Shown here: in pieces, positions 13,120 to 24,724 of the stretch | Layout: each line of letters opens with the position of its first letter | Position numbering within the stretch: position 1 is the first letter of the stretch | The notes under the pieces: model-generated | Database searches by the model: none | What the model was told of the DNA's origin: nothing | Seen by the model: the letters and a program-made list of their open reading frames with translations, nothing else | Position numbers and translations under genes: made by a program | Assembly (NCBI RefSeq): GCF_014805685.1 | Contig: NC_060892.1 | Location: 5,601,490 to 5,665,489, forward strand | From: Silurus meridionalis | Lineage: Eukaryota; Chordata; Actinopteri; Siluriformes; Siluridae | Direction: 5' to 3' | Length of the DNA: 64,000 nt

Positions 13120-13285
13120 ATACCTGAAAACATTTACATTTAGGGCATTTGGCAAACACTGTTATCCTGAGCAATTTATACTTATCTGATTCATTAAGAG
13201 ATTTGCTCATGGTGTGGCTGGGATTTAAACTCATGATCTTTGGATCAAAAGTCTTATATCTTAACCACTAAGCTACCACCTCCCA
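13120..13285 (-). mobile_element. tRNA-derived SINE
   Basis: Read on the minus strand it has 'GGTGGTAGCTTAGTGGTTAA', a B-box-like 'GAGTTTAAATCCC', and the 3' tail 'CAGTGTTTGCCAAATGCCC'. It is the same family as the copies at 18990, 26325, 28785 and 47415. Structure and B box point to a Pol III-type, tRNA-derived SINE. Confidence 0.7.
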
Positions 13286-13419
13286 AAAAAAGAAGGTTAT
13301 TATAAACAATGTTGAACCATTCCTAGCTGTAAAGGGAGAGAAATGAATAAAAAAATCAAGAAATTTTGATAAATTTGATGAAATTATTAATAAACAACAT
13401 TCCTGAATGTTATACAAAA

Positions 13420-13545
13420 GCGTATTTAACATTTATGGAAGGAGTCTCCAGTGTCAGTGCAGTAAATTTGCGTTTTTCAATTATATTTTCGATATAAGGC
13501 TTCAAGAATGTTTCCATTTTTTTTTTCTGTAACACTAAGCTGCAA
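13420..13545 (+). repeat. Interspersed repeat C, copy 1
   Basis: The core 'TTTAACATTTATGGAAGGAG' followed by 'CTCCAGTGTCAGTG' recurs at 18605-18790 as 'TTTAACATTTACGGAAGGAG' plus 'GTTCCAGTGTCAG'. Both copies also share a downstream AAGCTGCAA-type block. Only these two copies were seen; class unknown. Confidence 0.55.
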
Positions 13546-13634
13546 TGATTTTTTCAGCTGATCAATTTAAAGAGACAGAAAGATGTTAATAGGAACTACT
13601 GGTAATAGGAACTAATCTGTGTCTCAGAAGTTTC

Positions 13635-13850
13635 ACAACATTTTCCTTGATGGCATTTGGCAGACAACCTCATACAAAGTGACTTTGAATTCATTTCATA
13701 TTTCATTAGAATTATCTCGACAACTGAGGAGTTGAGGGTTAAGGGCCTTGCACAAGGGCCCAGATGGGGCAGCTTAGTGGTGGTGTAAATTAAACTCATA
13801 ACCTTCTGACTAGAAGTTCAACAGCCCAACCACTGAGCATTCACTATCCC
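13635..13850 (-). mobile_element. tRNA-derived SINE
   Basis: The minus strand shows 'GGTTGGGCTGTTGAACTTC', the B-box-like 'TATGAGTTTAATTTACACC', 'GGCCCTTGTGCAAGGCCC' and 'CTCAACTCCTCAG', then the tail 'GTCACTTTGTATGAGG...GCCAAATGCCATC'. These are the landmarks of the SINE family at 13120-13285, more diverged. Confidence 0.65.
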
Positions 13851-14400
13851 TACCCCATAACATGTTACTGTTACTTTGAATAAAATTAAGGAATAAAATA
13901 GGTCAGATTGTGATTAAACATTTGCTTTGATAACCTTTTAAGATGTGTTGGAATAGGAAAATGATCTATTTCGAGGTGGTATGAGTAATTCTGCTTCATT
14001 CCACACGCCATGCCACAGTGTTTTGTTCTTTACATAATTTCCAGAAAACAAAGCGGTACCCAAATGCCACCTGATTTACAAGAAAATGTGTCGCTCTAAC
14101 AGTACAGCGGATGAGTAGGAAGGATGGGAGTGCAAAAGGTGTAAAACAGAGAGAGGGAGAGACAGAGAGACAGATAAAGAGAGAGAGAAGAAAGGGGAAA
14201 CCCTGGAACAGAGCAGGCTCAGTGTTCATGGCCAGCATGGGATCCCCTTCCAATGACTGCCAGGCTTCTGCTGGGAAAGAGAGCCATGTGAAAGAATGCA
14301 AAAGGAAGGAAAAACCTCAAGCTGTGTGAAATCCCCAGTTAAAAGAATGTGTTAATGACCCAAGGGGGCGCAGGCCAGATTGAAAAATGGACAGTGTGAC

Positions 14401-14401
<1 letters not shown>

Positions 14402-14460
<59 letters not shown>
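14402..14460 (+). repeat. (TG)n microsatellite
   Basis: About 29 TG units. The minus-strand frame across it encodes only Thr-His repeats. The unique DNA upstream (13860-14400) holds no supported gene; a frame at 14111-14329 is purine-rich and unconvincing. Confidence 0.95.
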
Positions 14461-14464
<4 letters not shown>

Positions 14465-14819
14465 GTGAAAGTGTTTGTACTGAATTGTGCATCTATGTGT
14501 ATATGTAATGTTCTGTATTCTGTGTGTTTTTTTTTTCTCTAGCACAAAGTTTGGCCAGTGCCCAATTGCTGAACAAGAGCCAAAAAGTGTGAGTTTCTCA
14601 CACACTTCTGTGAATTAAACTGTGTGTATGCTGACTGCAAATATTAACAGCCTTAGTAACACATGAAACTGAAATTGCATTAAAAAAAATATTGTAATTC
14701 ATACTGAAAGTTCAGTATATTTTATATAAAATTGGTAGAGTGGAATCTGATGATCATGTTTAGATTATATTCAAATGCCATATGATTTCATCCAAATCTT
14801 TTTCTTCATTTGACTTCTC

Positions 14820-15645
14820 CCATTAGGGGTCGCCGCAGCGGATCATCCGTCTCCATACCCTCCTGTTCTCTACATCTGCCTCTTTCAACCCAACTACCTG
14901 CATGTCTTCCCTCACCACATCCATAAACCTCCTCCTTGGTCTTCCTCTTTTCCTCCTTCCTGGTGGCTCTATCTTCAGCATTCTCCTACCGATATACCCC
15001 ATGTCCCTCCTCTGCACATGTCCAAACCATCTCAATCTCACCTCCCTCACCTTGTCTCCAAAATGTCCTACATGCGCTGTCCCTCTAATAAACTCATTTC
15101 TAATCCTGTCTATTGTCTTCACTCCCAATGAAAACCTCAACATCTTCAGCTCTGCTACCTCCAGCTCCGCCTCCTGTCTTTTACTAAATGCCACTGTCTC
15201 TAAACCATACAACATCGCAGGTCTCACAGCAGTCCTATAAACTTTCCTTTTCACTCTTGCAGATACCCTTCTATCACCACTCACTCCTGCTATCACTCTT
15301 CACCTGCTGCCGCATGTCCTTGTACTCCTGCCTACTTTTCTCATCACTCTGTTGATCCCAATTCTGTTTTGCCAACCTCTTTCTCCTTATGCTCTCCTGC
15401 ACTTCCTCATTCCACCACCACATCTCTTTGTCTTCCTTTTTATTTCCAGATGTCACACCAAGTACTTTTCTAGCTGTCTCCCTCATCACTCCTGCAGTAG
15501 TTTCCCAATCATCTTTTCATCTCATATTTGATTTGGCACATGTTTTACGCTGGATGCTCTTCCTAACGCAACCCTCCCCATTTATCCGGGCTTGGGACCA
15601 GCACTAAGAGTGCACTGGCTTGTGCAGCCCTAATGGCTGGGTTAT
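14820..15645 (-). mobile_element. Internally deleted APE-type LINE copy
   Basis: On the minus strand the fragment starts near 15640 with the LINE 5' region ('GGTTGCGTTAGGAAGAGCAT', as at 35.63 kb). It passes through a linker coding piece at 15489-15274 containing K-E-D-K-E-M-W-W-W-N-E-E-V-Q-E and then jumps straight to the C-terminal domain at 15296-14823. That domain has [23 protein letters not shown] and [13 protein letters not shown]. The endonuclease and all reverse-transcriptase motifs are missing, so this is a deleted copy of the family seen at 35627-37870. Clade is probably RTE-like, by recollection only. Confidence 0.85.
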
Positions 15646-17084
15646 ATGATTTCATCCAAATGCAGCATATAATTCAGTATCCACTAACTGACACCAACAT
15701 CAACCCAAAGTAAGCTGGCTGAAGGTCTTTACAGCATGGATTCTTTTAACTGTAATGAAAATAGAAACATGAGTATCTGGGATTTCATTCCAAAATTCAG
15801 TAATCAGAATGTGACATAAGCCTAATGTACATTGTCAAAGCAAAGAGACTTTGGAAAAGATGTGTAAAATGTAAAATGGTGGCACTGTTTCCCATTAATG
15901 CAAACTATGCTCTGGGAAACATCAAGTGAGGGATCTGCAATATATCACTATACAAGTTACCATAAAAAAGAGTAGTGGACATTCAACATTCACAGACCCT
16001 GCTAGGGCATTGAAATACAGCTCTTAACCTTCTTATGTTTGCTGAATGTCAGCTATTATCTGAGAAGAAAAAAAAGAAAATACAAAAAAATGAAATCTTT
16101 TGCAACTCTACTCAATCTAAGGTGATAGACGTGGCTAGCTAATGTGCTATAATTAAAATCAACTCGCAATCATTGTAAAGAACACACATAGTAGAATATG
16201 TGCTTTTTTGTATTTTCATGGCCTATATTTATACATTAAAATATACCTAGTACTTATAGTGAAACAATAAACTAAGATAATGCAGCAAAGGAAGAGGAAC
16301 TTACCATAATGACAAAAGCGTATCTATAAAAATGAAGTGTGAGGAGAAAGATCCTTCATACAGGCCACAAAATATAAAAAGTCCATGTACAGATCATCAG
16401 AATAGTTGAAGAAATAGTAATGAAACTATGTGGTGAGAAAAGAACAGGGCCAAGCATAGATCCATGACCTACACCTTGCATCACCTAGTGCTTATTTACT
16501 GCATCTAGAAGGATCTTTTTGAAATGTAGAACTATTTACAAAAGCCTCTGAATAGTCCTTCAGTATATACAATTGCAAAGAAGTAAACAATAATAAACGT
16601 GATGATTTTGCTTGTCTCTGGTCCTAAAGCATTTTCGGTTGCGCCATTTTAAATCGTCAATTTTTCACTCTATACCTTAAACGTTTACCTAAAGTAACGT
16701 ATCCAGATGTGTATCATTATCTGGTTGAGACCGAGTGTGTCTACACGAGAGAAGTGGTAAAGACTAAATTTACCTAAGCATAAAAGTTGGAAACATTTGG
16801 TGGACAACGTTTATTTTGTGTTTAATATGGGTTGAAGTCAAACATGGTCAAAAACATTTTCTGCTCAGTTTGTTGCTAAGGTGACCGAGGTTGTTATTAG
16901 TGCCCGTGGCCGGTTAAATCTGTATGTCTATGCTAATAATAAATTACATTATTAACTGAATTCTATTGAATTTAATTGTGTTTCATCATGCCTAATTGCA
17001 GACATAATTATTTAATAAGTTTTGAAATGTTTGTAGTAAGATTAGGTACATTTTGTAATCATGTTGCTGTGATACTTATTATAC
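15646..17084. other. AT-rich intergenic DNA, nothing recognised
   Basis: No open frame of interest, no recognised repeat and no simple-sequence array. Poly-A runs near 16070-16090 are short. Confidence 0.5.
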
Positions 17085-17390
17085 TTCAAGGCTCTTCTTA
17101 TACTTCAAGGCTCTTCACTGTTCTGGCACCGAGGTTCCCCTAGATGTCGTACAGCGGAGTCCCTGACTATCTTCAAGCGACGATTAAAGACCTACCTCTT
17201 CCTGAAACACTTAAATTAGCACTTTCCAAGGTTGCTTTGTAGAATTTAAGAGTTAAATTTATATTAACTTTGTAATCTTGTGTACCAATGTAGATTTATT
17301 CATTGCTAGAGACTCAAAGCACTTTTGTACGTCGCTCTGGATAAGGGCGTCTGCTAAATGTCACAAATGTAAATGTAAATGTATTGCGAA
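17085..17390 (+). mobile_element. 3' end of an L2-like LINE
   Basis: The plus strand encodes a reverse-transcriptase C-terminal tail: S-L-T-I-F-K-R-R-L-K-T-Y-L-F-L-K-H-L-N followed by a stop near 17216. A 3' UTR follows, ending in 'GTCGCTCTGGATAAGGGCGT' and 'CTGCTAAATG', then (TGTAAA)n. The F-K-x-x-L-K-T-x-L-F pattern is typical of the end of L2/CR1-type LINE proteins. The 3' tail is the one carried by the SINEs of this window. Confidence 0.75.
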
Positions 17391-18604
17391 CAGTGAAACA
17401 GTATCTGAGTAAAAGTTTGAATGCTCTATCTGTGACATCTGATTTCTGTTTATGGTCATGATTAAACAAGAAGGTGCATACAATTATCTAAAATGATTAT
17501 CTAAAAGTAGACTGTTCACTGCCGCAATCCAACATTTTCATTTCCAACAAGTTAGTAAGTTAGCTCCTGGTCTGAGAGAGCATTTTTGACATTTTTCATC
17601 GCAAGAATAAATAAACTGTCGCAATATCACTGTGTATAAATCGTCTCCCACCAGTGTGTTGAATGTGTGCGTTAACTACCCAGAAACTTCCAAGGACCCG
17701 TCACTTCCTTACTGTTAAAATGGTCTATAAAACTAAGGACTTGGCAGCAGTTCTTGTGAACATTAAGGCCACCACAACAGTGCCCCATCTCTCGAGGCCA
17801 GACTGACGGGATCCAGCAGGCCATTTCAGTTGATCTGAGACTAGTGGACATGAGGTCACTGACCAACTTTGCAGAATGCAGACACTCAATAATTATGATG
17901 CATTCTCAAGTGCTTACAAGTAGATATAGATCAAGAAGTCTTTAGTGATGATTTAAACCCATCTTAATGCTTTAAAGCTTGAGACAATACAGACCCTCTT
18001 TGCCCTCTTTTATCTTTGTTTTAAGAATGCCTATCAAGCCTGCGTTAAAAATAGCAATATTCATTTTTAGCAATTTTCTTTTTGACATATAAATCAGACA
18101 GAAAATGCCATAAAGTTCAAAGGGCTTTCATGATTTACATCACTGACAAGTCACATTGTAGGCCAAGAGCCATTATAATGGCTGCATGTTTTTGTAGGAA
18201 TCTTGAATGCTTGAATACTCCCTTATCTCATTCTTATCAATCATGCTGGAGAGAATGCTGTCTATAAGGATTACACAAAACTTTTGGTTCCTGACAACCA
18301 TTGTGTTCGAAACAAGCAGAAAAAGATACCTAATCTTTGGAAATGTGTCAATTTTTGAAGCAAATTTTTATTATTCGATAATAAAACCAAAAAAAAGGAG
18401 ACATAATCATCATGCATGCAACATCATTGAAATCTTTACAGGTATGTATATAGACTCAAGTTGTAGCAGAAATGCAGATATAAATTTTCATTCACTGCAG
18501 TTTCTAACTGAAAAGAACTCCATCCAGAACCATGATGGGGTTCAGATGCAGAAGTGTGAACTAGTAAGCAATAAATGGGTTAACTTTTGAGATGGTGAAG
18601 TTTG
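17391..18604. other. Intergenic DNA, nothing recognised
   Basis: The longest frame (18207-18590, 127 codons) is AT-rich, has no recognisable motif and no splice context, so I do not treat it as a gene. No transposon landmarks were found. Confidence 0.5.
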
Positions 18605-18790
18605 AAGGACATGTTTATTTAACATTTACGGAAGGAGGTTCCAGTGTCAGAGATAACGCTGAAACATTTCCCACTGTTTTCTTGCATTCTGTTTTCTAAC
18701 ATGTTTCCGGTGTCGAGAGATTTATGCTTTTCAGTTTCCAAGTCACATGACAAGCTGCAATTTTTATACATTTTAAAATAGAAAAAAAAA
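18605..18790 (+). repeat. Interspersed repeat C, copy 2
   Basis: It shares 'TTTAACATTTACGGAAGGAG', 'TTCCAGTGTCAG' and a downstream 'AAGCTGCAATTTTT' with 13420-13545, in the same orientation. It ends at an A-run (18781-18792), consistent with a retroposed sequence. Confidence 0.55.
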
Positions 18791-18989
18791 AACCAGCGAA
18801 GTAACGAGTTTTAGTTGCTGTGGCTGTGGCTGAAGTGAGAACCGTATTTGTTTCATGTCCAAAACATTAAATGTAATTATAAATATATACAAAAATACAG
18901 TTTAATTTATCAATAAATAAAAATGTAATTATTAGAACATTTCTGTTATATAAGAGGAAGGAATCACTTCAGGACCAAGGAAGGATTCT

Positions 18990-19185
18990 GATGAAACGTG
19001 GGAGGTGGTAGCTTTGGATCCGGTGGCCTTTGGATCCGAAGGTTGTGGGTTCAAATTCCAGCGCCTCCAAACTTCCACTGCTGGGTCCTTGAGCAGAGCC
19101 CTTATACCTCAACTGCTCAGTTTTATAAATAAAATAATTGTTAGTCTTTCTGGATAAGGGCATCTGCTAAATGCTGTAAAGATGA
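18990..19185 (+). mobile_element. tRNA-derived SINE
   Basis: It contains 'GGGAGGTGGTAGCTTTGGAT', the B-box-like 'GTGGGTTCAAATTCC', 'CCACTGCTGGGTCCTTGAGC', 'CTCAACTGCTCAGTT' and the tail 'GGATAAGGGCATCTGCTAAA'. A short internal duplication (GGATCCGGTGGCCTTTGGATCC) interrupts the head. This is one of the better-preserved copies of the family. Confidence 0.8.
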
Positions 19186-19189
19186 AAGT

Positions 19190-20071
19190 GGATTATAGGC
19201 AAATTCTCCCACTACCTATAGGCATGACATTATACAACATAGATATTTCAGATCTAAACTAACACACAGGATTTAATTATATACTAATGAAATGTGTAAA
19301 TCCATGTGAAATAAAACAAAGGTTTAAGGTTTAAGACAACAAAATCTGTACTCATGGTAAGTTAAGCAATCCTCTTTTCTGAAACAAATCCCTCAGGTAG
19401 GTTTATGAACCTAACATGTCTCAGCTGTTTCATCTTTCTACAGATTTGGACAGCAATGAAGACAGATTAGTCGTAACCAAAGCAATCAAAAGATGTTCAG
19501 AGCTATTCTTTCTGCCGGTGGGATATCTTTTGTCTGTGTGCACACTTCATGCCATGGTAATCTCATGGGAGCTGAACTAGTTATCAGCTGGGTCTGTCTG
19601 TGTATAAAAAGATGGGGAGTTTAATTAGGAGTTGAGTGGTCAACTCCCCCCACTGTCCAGAAGCTCAGCCGCGATCCCGAAATAATCCGAAACGAAATCT
19701 TTCTTCTTCATCGTATTGTATAAACTTTACTGAAGTCAAAGCAGATCTCCCTAACTGATATGTCAAACACTCTCAGGCCACATGCTTATCAACAGTAAGG
19801 GTCCGGACTCCAGAGAGATGTTATCTGAATACGCAGAGGCGCCCTGGTGTTCATGGGAAAGCTTTCATCATCTTTAAACAGATGTAAAACATGCATCATT
19901 TTTAAAAGTAGGAACTCAGCCTAACATGCACTTATTGTATACTCATGGAAAAGCCATGTCTATGAAATATGTATTTAAAATATGACTTAGTTTTTTTTAA
20001 TGGCGTATGAAGAAAAACAGAACATTACACATAAGACATCCATGGCCAAGAGTCCAAGAGAGGAAAAATTC
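19190..20071. other. Intergenic unique DNA
   Basis: No gene or repeat recognised. The piece 19440-19720 is non-repetitive with mixed base composition and could be constrained, but nothing in the sequence proves it. Confidence 0.4.
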
Positions 20072-20700
20072 TATTCAATTCAGTTCATTTTTAATTGTAT
20101 ATCACTTCTAATGGACATTGTACTCAAAGCAGCTTTACAGAGATAAAGAAGTTACAAGGTTGTACAGTATAAAATAAAGTTTAATGCCTATAAGTTTATT
20201 CTTTATAATTATACGTTTATTCCTAATTAGCGAGCCAGTGGCGACTGTGGCAAGGAAAAACTCCCTGAGATGGCATGAGGAAGAAACCTAATGAGAAATC
20301 AGACTACAAAAGAACCCATCCTCATCACATAATGTCCATTCATTACAGCTCCATCATTGTTGAGGTGAACTGTTCAGTCACTCAAATGCAAAACTGTTCA
20401 TGCAACTTGTGATCCTAAGCCATTGTAGCAGACGGTTTATGTTAATTACAATCCAAATCCATCCTCAGAGTTCTTGAGTTGCTCAGTAAATTCATGGATC
20501 ATTAAGCTGTTGATGTGGTACCACCCCCAGCTGCACAGAGCGGTCTCGAATTGAAAGGAACTTCATCCAGAAGTAGGGCATTGGATGATTCTGTCCGATC
20601 CGAAAAGAAGAAAGAGAAAGGAACACTGGGTACTTGTACTTCAAGAGCGACATTTAGAGAGAAAAAGAGAGAGAAGGAGAGTAGAGTTGAGACAGAGTGA
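20072..20700 (+). repeat. Repeat A, long form
   Basis: After the standard repeat A landmarks (20072-20310) the homology to the copies at 40500 and 42018 continues: 'CATTCATTACAGCTCCATCA', 'TGTTGAGGTGAACTG', 'ATGCAAAACTGTTCATGCAA', then 'CCATCCTCAGAGTTCTTGAG' and a purine-rich end. The short form is therefore a truncated part of a longer element of about 450-630 bp. Confidence 0.7.
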
Positions 20701-22089
20701 GAGAGAGAAATAAGTATTGTTAAGCATTATCATTTTTTCATAAATGTTTAAAGACTCTGTACAGTGTGATCAGGGTGTAAGTAGGGACTCTGGAAAGACT
20801 AGCAATGGTAACATAACTAAAATTGAAAGCCAAAATGTTACAGGTTAACCTACGCTATTTGGGTGAAAGGGATGTCGTTGCTCTGACCTGTCAAGCACAC
20901 TGACATTAGCCAATCACTAGCATCTGTGTGGGAAAGAAAGATAAACTTGTACCAGCCCTCATCCACCCCATTGTGAAGCTATTGTGTGGCAGTGAAGAGC
21001 TAAACAAGTTGATGGGAGAGGGCACATTCTAAAAAATAGTGTAAAGTTTTAAAATATTTTACATGATTCATTTAAATGCACTTTATTGTTCATTTTTAAT
21101 TTTGGCTAATCAAATGTTATTTTCATAGTTTAGTAAGATTTCTGAAATACAGAAGAATTGAGTGGCATACACATGAACACACATCAAACACACACAAAAA
21201 TATACACAAATGCACATGAATGGCATGCACATATATATATATATATATATACACACAAATGGGGATGTACATTAGGAAGTTTATCTATGGTTAACAGCTG
21301 TACTTGGCTTTCCTGCTCATACATTAGTTCCACATCTGGCCATCAGAGATGGAGGTTATTGTTTATGTTGTGATTTATATCTCTACTGGTGTATACATAT
21401 ACGTTCCCTTGCTTTCGTCTCCGTATTGTAAGAGAAGAATCATGAGAAATATCACTGTGAGCCGAAATATAGAGCTCGAACAGGAAAACCTTCATGTTAA
21501 ATGTAATGCTTGGGTCCAGTGTGTTTGAACTGGTCTACATTGTCCCCAGCACAGATTGTTTCAAAGCAGGAAATTCCAGACTAATAACAAACTTTTCTTC
21601 TTCTCCTCTTCTCCGTGGGTACAAACAAACAAACAACAAATATGGCGAAGGATGAGAGTAAACACAAGGTCAGGCCGAGTAACGTCTTAATGACGTTGTA
21701 TGTGTGTATATAAAAACACAGCGATGCCTCGAGGCTAAACTAAGTTCTTTGTCCTCACTGGTTGTTTATCTGACTGATAAATCAACACCTGATGATTAGA
21801 TCATCAGGTTTTGCATACAGAGAGTGCATACAGAGAGGAGTTTTTATCTGCTGGGAAGGTCTGGACTCTAGAGACAAGCGGGAGGATGCACCCTGAGGAC
21901 GTGTTAGCTGTTATTATGATTAACCCCTTCCGTGCCGCAATGGCTGCCTTGTCACTGATGGGCTTAAACCCCTGGCCACATCCTGAGGCATTCCAATATA
22001 GTGTCTGCACCATCGATGTCACACCTACAACCATGTAAACTTCATCCTACACTTAGACTCGTACACATTTTAACCGGAAACCTAAAACA
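20701..22089. other. Intergenic DNA with a short (AT)n at about 21230-21250
   Basis: Two overlapping opposite-strand frames at 21804-22038 have no recognisable domain. The rest holds no gene or repeat that I recognise. Confidence 0.45.
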
Positions 22090-22193
<104 letters not shown>

Positions 22194-23439
22194 GTACACA
22201 GTAAAATGAAACAACGCTCATTACACACCATGAATTAACACTATTATTAAAACTAACCAGAACAAACAAACCTACTGTATACACAGGACATAAAACAATG
22301 TACAATCAGTACACAAAGCTAAATGGAAGAATGCCAGTAAGTTGTAATCATATAATCATAAAATCTATACATCTAAATGTTTGGTGGTGATTAACAGCAG
22401 TTATTTGTGCAAAAATCCAGTCAAGTCTCTTACTGAGGAGTCTGATGGCTTGTGGGAAGAAACTGTTACACCGTCTTGTAAAACAACAGTGCATTTGTAA
22501 TATACAGTAATAAGTTAAATATGATCAATATTTTATAATGAAACCAATCTTAAATAATAATAACAATAATAATAGTAATCATAAGGATTGCAACGTAAGT
22601 GCAGAATTTCATTTATGATGTGCAAATGTAACAAAATAAACAATAAACTTGAGACTAGACACATAACCATGGAAACCCTAACCAAAGCATGACTAACAAC
22701 ATGGAAAGACACATGAGAGACTCTGAGTTTGGTCTCTAAGTGGTTCATGAGTCTTTATACATGTGCTAAGTACTAGGCAATGTGCCTTAGGTGCAAAAAA
22801 ATCATTTGACATGAAATGTGACATTGCAGTGGCTCGTGGGAACGTGGTCTCATGGTGAGAAACCTCACAAACAACAACAACAATAACAATAATAATCGCA
22901 AAATTGTATTGTTAAATTTAATATAATGTCAAAATTTATTGCACTGGCAGTTTAACGTTTTTCATTTGTGATGCCAACCTTTTTTTTTTTTTTTTTTTGC
23001 AAATTGCTATTTTTTTCCTTTTCCTTTTATCCCAAATCATTCATTTTTACCATTTGTATGCAAGTATACATTTTTATATATTTTTCATTCTAATAGTCCA
23101 CAGTAAAGCTCCATGAAGTTTGATAATTTCTTGATATTTTTTCATATACTCCTTCAGGAGCCAATTCATTTGAGTAGACTGATATGTAGTTTGTTATATG
23201 TACAGAATGAAGTGAAAACATGCTCTCGAGGTGCAAGTGACCAGTGATCCTGTCCCTTCCTTCCCATCAGGACCTACCTGTTTCAATGTTGACGCCCTAT
23301 CTCTGGATAGAATTCAATGATATTGGAGACCACTGAGGATGTTTCCACATGAACATTTGAGCAACTTAAGAACTATGAGGATTGATTTAAACGGTAATTA
23401 ATATCAACAGTCTGCTACAATTTGCATGAACATGTCTAC
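22194..23439. other. Intergenic DNA, nothing recognised
   Basis: AT-rich sequence with an 18-base T run near 22981-22998 and short (AAC)/(AAT) runs near 22870-22900. No gene supported. Confidence 0.5.
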
Positions 23440-23655
23440 ATTTAAGTCAAGTCAAATCAAGTCAAGTCAAGTTTATTTCTATAGCGCTTTTCACAACAGA
23501 CATTGTCTCAAAACAGTTTTACAGAAATCAACAGTTAAGGTGAACGGTGTGTATTTATCCCTGTGTCAAGGAAAAACTCCCTTAGATGTTATGAGGAAGA
23601 CCTTGAGAGGAACCACACTCAAAAGGGGAACCATCCTCATTTGGGTGACATCAAG
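23440..23655 (+). repeat. Repeat A, left arm of an inverted pair
   Basis: It begins with a (TCAAG)n-like stretch, then 'TTTATTTCTATAGCGCTTTT', 'CATTGTCTCAAAACAGTTTT', 'GAAAAACTCCC' and 'CCTTGAGAGGAACCACACTC'. The second copy at 23765-23960 is inverted, so the two could fold back on each other. Confidence 0.75.
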
Positions 23656-23764
23656 AGTGTAATCATAAATCTTTTAACAATACAGAAGACTGGAGAGTGA
23701 GAACTAACATGAACACTAGAGTGTAAGATTATAGGTAATGTTTTTTAAGCGTCCATCATTAAAC

Positions 23765-23960
23765 AGTACACCTCAACAATAATGGGACTGTAATGAAAGG
23801 ACATTTGGTGCCACCTAGATGAGGATGGGTTCTTATTTGAGTCTAGTTCTTCTCAAGGTTAGGGTTAGGGTTAGGGTTATACCTATTTATCTCTGTAAAG
23901 CTGCTTCGGGACAACGTCCACTGTTAAAAATCGCTATAAAAATAAAATTGAATTGAATTC
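23765..23960 (-). repeat. Repeat A, right arm of an inverted pair, with TTAGGG-like run
   Basis: Minus-strand repeat A: 'GATGAGGATGGGTTCTTATT' on the plus strand, then 'GTAAAGCTGCTTCGGGACAA' and 'AATAAAATTGAATTGAATTC'. Where other copies have a CTCAAGGTTT block, this one has three to four TTAGGG units (23857-23880). Confidence 0.7.
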
Positions 23961-24724
23961 ATTGGTGCGAGCGCAAAATGTTTCTGTTTGTATTAAATAA
24001 ATATAGCTGCCCAGTCATATGGATAGACAATACTCAAAAAGTGAAGCAGGCTAAAAACCTGAAAACAAACTCAGGAAGCAGGCGAGTAATAAAGAGAGCC
24101 TCATTGTAGACACAACACATGGGTGAGACTCCTCAGTGGGCAGTGTATTTGTTGAGTATAATGTGACTGCAAACAGGTGAAAATCATTAATAATCATGTG
24201 ATTTGGATTGAGGATAGATGCTTGACTGGAGATCGTGTGATAAGGTGATGAGATCAAGGAATCAGTATCACGGTTATGGCAACATGAGGACATTTGATGA
24301 GACATTGTCACATGATAATTTTGTGTAAACATCAGCTTAAACAGTGTCTGTAATCTGTGTCGATCTATTTTTCCTGCTTGTAAATGTGACCCTATCCAAA
24401 TGTTTCTCCAATTATGAATGAATTCTTTGTGTTCTGTTCTTATAAATTCCTTAGAATCTGCTAGGCAGTTAATCATAGTTTGTGTACATTTTAAGATCAA
24501 AATTATTAATAAATATTCATATCACAAAAAAAGCTGGTAGATAAAACCGAAACAAAACACGTACAAAAAAGACGGCAAGCGCTGCACCTAGTTTCATATC
24601 AGCCTCTGTTTTTCTAAAGATTTACCCAAACAGGAAATAAGCCAAAGTGATAAACCCGATGAAAACTATTTTCACATGAGCTCATATTAGCGAGCAGGCT
24701 AGATTTAGCAGTAAGTTACGTAAT

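Noticed and set aside
14111..14301. Two opposite-strand frames of 72 and 101 codons
   Set aside because: They overlap on GA-rich DNA and neither shows a domain or splice support.
18207..18590. 127-codon plus-strand frame
   Set aside because: AT-rich composition, no recognisable motif, no splice or promoter context.
18990..19185. Possible tRNA gene because of the B-box-like GGTTCAAATTCC
   Set aside because: No cloverleaf could be completed; the sequence recurs about ten times with a non-tRNA body and tail, so it is a SINE.
23857..23880. Interstitial telomere as a chromosome-fusion scar
   Set aside because: Only three to four TTAGGG units inside a dispersed repeat; far too short to argue for fusion.
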